64,000 nt of DNA, taken from the NCBI RefSeq assembly GCF_039521325.1, contig NZ_BAAACD010000033.1, one strand, 5' to 3'. The notes beneath the pieces are model-generated. The model did no database searches. It was given only the letters and a program-made list of their open reading frames with translations, and was not told the DNA's origin. Every line of letters begins with the position of its first letter. Position 1 is the stretch's first letter. A program made the position numbers and the translations under genes. This DNA is from Clostridium_X cadaveris (lineage in GTDB: Bacteria > Bacillota > Clostridia > Clostridiales > Clostridiaceae). Below are positions 60,854 to 64,000 of this stretch, piece after piece.

Positions 60854-60882
60854 TTGAATTATTTAAATTATAGTGATATACT
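60854..60882 (+). promoter_or_regulatory. Promoter of the copper operon
   Basis: TTGAAT (60854-60859), 17 bp spacer, TATACT (60877-60882). The start near 60889 coincides with the left edge of the CsoR-type operator. Confidence 0.8.
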
Positions 60883-60888
60883 TTTAAC

Positions 60889-60914
60889 ATACCCCTCATA
60901 CGGGGAGGGGGTAT
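60889..60914. promoter_or_regulatory. Probable CsoR operator
   Basis: ATACCCCTCATACGGGGAGGGGGTAT is an imperfect G/C-tract inverted repeat flanked by ATA and TAT, like known CsoR sites such as that of B. subtilis copZA. It lies at the predicted transcription start, where bound apo-CsoR would block transcription. It stands out in this AT-rich sequence. The full site spans 60889-60914. Confidence 0.8.
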
Positions 60915-60931
60915 ATAAAAGAGGTGAAATT

Positions 60932-61198
60932 ATGAACGAAGAAAAAAAGGCAGCCTTACAGATGTTAAAGACATCAAAAGGACAAATAGAGGGAATAATA
61001 AAAATGATAGAAGATGGCAGATACTGCATTGACATATCTAATCAAATAGTAGCAGCTCAGGCACTTTTGAAGAAAGCTAACTCATTAATTTTAAAACAGC
61101 ATATGAATCATTGTGTCAAAGAAGCGTTTCTTCACAATTCAGGAGAGGAAAAAGTAGATGAAATAATAAGTGTCTTAGAAAAGATTATGGGAAAGTAG
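60932..61198 (+). CDS. csoR: CsoR-family copper-sensing repressor
   Basis: An 88-residue all-helical repressor. The Cu(I) ligands of the family are present: Cys in DGRYCIDIS, and His and Cys in KQHMNHCVKEA. Copper binding releases the operator. The start at 60932 follows GAGGTG by about 7 nt; longer in-frame starts would read through the operator. copA follows at once, so the repressor controls its own operon. Confidence 0.94.
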   Translation: MNEEKKAALQMLKTSKGQIEGIIKMIEDGRYCIDISNQIVAAQALLKKANSLILKQHMNHCVKEAFLHNSGEEKVDEIISVLEKIMGK

Positions 61199-61204
61199 GG
61201 ATAT

Positions 61205-63649
61205 ATGATGGCAAACAAGATTTTAAATATAGATGGCATGACTTGTGCTGCTTGTGCAAAAGCTGTAGAGAGAGTGACTAAAAAACTTGAGGGCGTTGAA
61301 AGTGCTTCTGTAAATATAGCTACTGAAAAACTTAATATATCATATGATGAAAATAAAGTTACTGTTGAGCAAATTGAAAATGCTATAGAAAAGGCTGGTT
61401 ACAAAGGAAAGTTAGAAACATTAGAAAAGACTATGGTTATAGAGGGAATGACTTGTGCTGCATGTGCAAAGGCTGTAGAAAGAGTGACTAAAAAACTTCC
61501 AGGAGTTGTGGAATCCAATGTAAATATAGCTACAGAAAAATTAAAAATAGTATATGAACCATCGCTTACAGACATAGCTGATATAAAGAGAGTTATTTCT
61601 AAAGCAGGGTACAAAGCATTAGAAATAGAAGAAGGAAAGAAAGAAGAATCAAATAAAGCTGAGAGAGAAAGCAAAAGTCTTTGGAAGAGATTTATAATAT
61701 CACTTATATTTACAGCTCCTCTTCTATATATTTCTATGGGTCATATGATGGGACTTCATCTTCCATCGATTATAGACCCTATGATAAGTCCATTAAACTT
61801 TGGAATAGTGCAGCTTCTACTTGTAGTTCCAGTTATGTATACAGGAAGAAGATTTTATGTTAATGGGTCTAAAGCATTAAAACTTATGGCGCCTAATATG
61901 GACTCACTTATTTCTATAGGCACTCTAGCAGCAGTTTTATATGGATTATTTGCTATATATCAGATATATATAGGAAACTCAAAATATGCAATGGATTTGT
62001 ATTTTGAGTCAGCAGCAACAATATTAACTTTGATAACATTAGGAAAATATTTAGAAAGTGTATCAAAAGGAAAGACTTCAGAAGCTATAAAGAAGCTTAT
62101 GGGGCTTGCACCTAAAAATGCTACTATAATCAGAGATGGAAAAGAGATTGTTGTACTAATAGATGATGTTATGGTGGATGATATAGTTATTGTCAAGCCT
62201 GGAGAAAGGCTTCCTGTGGATGGAGAGATAGTAGAGGGAAGTACATCAATAGATGAATCCATGCTTACAGGGGAAAGCATACCTGTAGAAAAGAATATAG
62301 GTTCCAAAGTAATAGGGGCTTCTATAAATAAAAATGGCTATATAAAATATAGAGCAACAAAGGTTAGAAAGGATACTACACTTTCTCAAATAATAAAGCT
62401 TGTAGAAGAAGCCCAAGGGTCAAAAGCACCTATTGCAAAACTTGCAGATGTAATTTCAGGTTATTTTGTTCCTACAGTAATAGGACTTGCAATTTTAGGA
62501 GCAATAATATGGGTTATTGCAGGCAAGGATACTATATTTGTGCTTACTATATTTATATCTGTTCTTGTAATAGCGTGTCCATGTGCATTAGGATTAGCTA
62601 CACCTACAGCTATTATGGTAGGGACAGGAAAAGGAGCAGAGAATGGTGTTCTTATAAAGAGTGGAGAAGCATTAGAAAATGCTCACAAAATAAATGCTAT
62701 TATTTTTGATAAAACAGGAACGATAACTGAGGGAAAACCTAAGGTTACAGATATAATAACTTATGATATTGATGAGAAAGAACTGTTATATTTTGCTGCT
62801 ACAGCAGAAAAGGGATCGGAGCATCCTCTTGGAGAGGCAATAGTAAAAAAAGCAGAAGACGAGAACATAGAATTTGGAGCATCAGATAAATTTACAGCTA
62901 TATCAGGAAGAGGCATAGAGGTAATTATAAATGGAAAAGATGTTTATTTAGGAAACATAAATCTTATGATGGATAAAGAGCTGCCTTTAAAAGATGTAGA
63001 TAAGCAAATGGAGAGTTTATCATTAGAAGGTAAAACTCCTATGATAATAGCTATAGATAAGGATATAAAGGGAATAATAGCTGTTGCTGATACTATAAAG
63101 CCTAGCAGCAAAAAAGCTGTAGAAGTGCTTCACAATATGGGAATCACAGTAGCTATGCTTACTGGTGACAATAAAAATACAGCAAATGCTATAGGAAGAC
63201 AGGTTGGGATCGATAAGATTATAGCAGAAGTAATGCCTGAACATAAATCAGCAGAAGTAAAGAATCTTCAAAAACAGGGGTATAAGGTTGCTATGGTTGG
63301 AGATGGTATAAATGATGCCCCAGCTTTAGTTGCTGCTGATGTAGGTATAGCTATAGGTTCTGGTACTGATGTAGCTATAGAATCAGCAGATATAGTTTTA
63401 GTAAAAAGTGACCTCATGGATGTGCCTATAGCCATAGATTTGAGCAAGAAAACTATTAGAAATATAAAAGAGAATTTATTCTGGGCATTTGGATATAATA
63501 CATTGGGAATACCAGTGGCAATGGGATTATTATATGCCTTTGGAGGACCGCTACTAAATCCTATGATAGCTGCATTAGCTATGAGTTTTAGTTCAGTTTC
63601 AGTTTTGTTAAATGCTTTAAGATTAAAAGGCTATAAGCCTTTAAAATAA
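61205..63649 (+). CDS. copA: Copper-exporting P-type ATPase
   Basis: A P1B-type ATPase of 814 residues that pumps Cu(I) out of the cell. It has two N-terminal heavy-metal domains, each with GMTCAAC (near residues 11 and 82), eight membrane segments, the ion-binding CPC (about 457-459), phosphorylation site DKTGT (Asp502), the SEHPLGEAI motif and the GDGINDAPAL hinge. All functional motifs are present. ATG codons occur at 61205 and 61208; the AGGG site 4 or 7 nt upstream slightly favours the second. Confidence 0.97.
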   Translation: MMANKILNIDGMTCAACAKAVERVTKKLEGVESASVNIATEKLNISYDENKVTVEQIENAIEKAGYKGKLETLEKTMVIEGMTCAACAKAVERVTKKLPGVVESNVNIATEKLKIVYEPSLTDIADIKRVISKAGYKALEIEEGKKEESNKAERESKSLWKRFIISLIFTAPLLYISMGHMMGLHLPSIIDPMISPLNFGIVQLLLVVPVMYTGRRFYVNGSKALKLMAPNMDSLISIGTLAAVLYGLFAIYQIYIGNSKYAMDLYFESAATILTLITLGKYLESVSKGKTSEAIKKLMGLAPKNATIIRDGKEIVVLIDDVMVDDIVIVKPGERLPVDGEIVEGSTSIDESMLTGESIPVEKNIGSKVIGASINKNGYIKYRATKVRKDTTLSQIIKLVEEAQGSKAPIAKLADVISGYFVPTVIGLAILGAIIWVIAGKDTIFVLTIFISVLVIACPCALGLATPTAIMVGTGKGAENGVLIKSGEALENAHKINAIIFDKTGTITEGKPKVTDIITYDIDEKELLYFAATAEKGSEHPLGEAIVKKAEDENIEFGASDKFTAISGRGIEVIINGKDVYLGNINLMMDKELPLKDVDKQMESLSLEGKTPMIIAIDKDIKGIIAVADTIKPSSKKAVEVLHNMGITVAMLTGDNKNTANAIGRQVGIDKIIAEVMPEHKSAEVKNLQKQGYKVAMVGDGINDAPALVAADVGIAIGSGTDVAIESADIVLVKSDLMDVPIAIDLSKKTIRNIKENLFWAFGYNTLGIPVAMGLLYAFGGPLLNPMIAALAMSFSSVSVLLNALRLKGYKPLK

Positions 63650-63698
63650 ATTAGTGCATGGAGATATGCACCATATAATTAAAAGGAGATGTATAGAT

Positions 63699-63896
63699 AT
63701 GAAAAAAGTAATTATAAATGGAATGAGCTGTGGACATTGTGCAAACCATGTTAAAGAGGCTTTAAGTGAAATAGGAGCTAAAAATATTAATGTAGATTTA
63801 GCTTCCAAATGTGCTACTTTTGATGGAGAAATATCAGATGAAGCAATAAAAAATGCTATAGAAGACTATGGATATGAAGTGGTTGAAATTCAATAA
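63699..63896 (+). CDS. copZ: Heavy-metal-associated domain copper chaperone
   Basis: A 65-residue HMA-fold protein with the metal site GMSCGHC near residue 8, as in CopZ, which delivers Cu(I) to CopA and CsoR. The start at 63699 follows AAAAGGAG at about 10 nt; an upstream in-frame ATG at 63654 lacks a ribosome site. Last gene of the csoR-copA-copZ operon. Confidence 0.92.
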   Translation: MKKVIINGMSCGHCANHVKEALSEIGAKNINVDLASKCATFDGEISDEAIKNAIEDYGYEVVEIQ

Positions 63897-63936
63897 AAAT
63901 TTAAAGTAAATATAAAAAAGCTGCCTTTAAATGATG

Positions 63937-64000
63937 TGACCCCCAAAAGTTAGACTTTATTAGCGAGACAGTTTCGGCTGCCTCGCTATTTTTATGCAGC
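63937..64000. mobile_element. End of an IS3-family-like insertion sequence, cut by the window edge
   Basis: TGACCCCCAAAAGTTAGACT (63937-63956) matches the terminal inverted repeat type of IS3-family elements, where TGACCCC...AGTTAGAC ends are common. A stem-loop (AGCGAGACAG with CTGCCTCGCT, one mismatch, then ATTTTTA) follows inside. No transposase frame is visible in the 64 bp present, so which end this is, and whether the element is complete, cannot be told. Confidence 0.6.

Overview
The window is low-GC (roughly 30%) Firmicute DNA. It looks like an endospore-forming Clostridium in the strict sense (Clostridiaceae). The evidence is the sporulation genes (spoIID, spoIIQ, spoIIID, yyaC, an alpha/beta-type SASP), a clostridial thiolase, the raiA-RNA/hpf/secA/prfB neighbourhood, AGGAGG ribosome binding sites, and TTGAxx-N17-TATAAT promoters with T-tailed hairpin terminators. 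I cannot name the species. Most genes are core chromosome and read left to right; I see no prophage, CRISPR array or plasmid module. The only mobile element is the first ~64 bp of an IS3-like insertion at the right edge.

Layout. 1-2.7 kb: the end of a TagO/WecA transferase, UDP-GlcNAc 2-epimerase, and a separately promoted thiolase. 2.8-3.4 kb: a gene-free AT-rich gap. 3.4-10.2 kb: a complete F1Fo ATP synthase operon (atpI-B-E-F-H-A-G-D-C). 10.3-17.2 kb: cell wall and sporulation genes (ywmB-like, murA, spoIID, spoIIQ, spoIIID, mbl, yyaC, one unknown membrane protein). 17.3-18.1 kb: seven tRNAs (Tyr-Val-Thr-Tyr-Val-Thr-Tyr) from a tandem duplication. 18.4-25.7 kb: an acetyltransferase, a SAM riboswitch with metK, nagA, recD2, a ComFA-like protein without a Walker A motif, and comFC. 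25.7-33.2 kb: raiA RNA, hpf, secA, prfB (with its programmed frameshift) and tex. 33.2-35.8 kb: an FMN riboswitch with ribU, then tsaE-tsaB-rimI on the other strand. 35.9-41.7 kb: a ZnuA-like protein lacking metal-binding histidines, then the cobalamin nucleotide-loop genes cobT-cobC-cobU-cobS between two identical, inverted tRNA-Trp genes. 41.8-47.9 kb: a polysaccharide deacetylase, a 1576-residue LPXTG-anchored subtilase and a SASP gene. 48-53.8 kb: a tightly coupled yhaO-yhaN-MutS-like operon. 53.9-60.7 kb: a MATE exporter, a perfect 54-bp palindrome, a glycosidase-like protein, a LexA-type protease fused to a decayed helicase domain, an APC permease, and YtxH and CBS proteins. 60.8-63.9 kb: csoR-copA-copZ copper homeostasis.

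The least ordinary content is a set of proteins that keep an enzyme or receptor fold but have lost its active residues: the ComFA-like ATPase without a P-loop, the helicase-like domain fused to a LexA autoprotease, the ZnuA-like protein without ligands, and the GH36-like protein. Others worth attention are the predicted membrane-tethered yhaO-yhaN-MutS operon, the palindrome spanning two convergent stop codons, and a raiA RNA promoter embedded in comFC. All functional calls are from reading the sequence; no database search was run.
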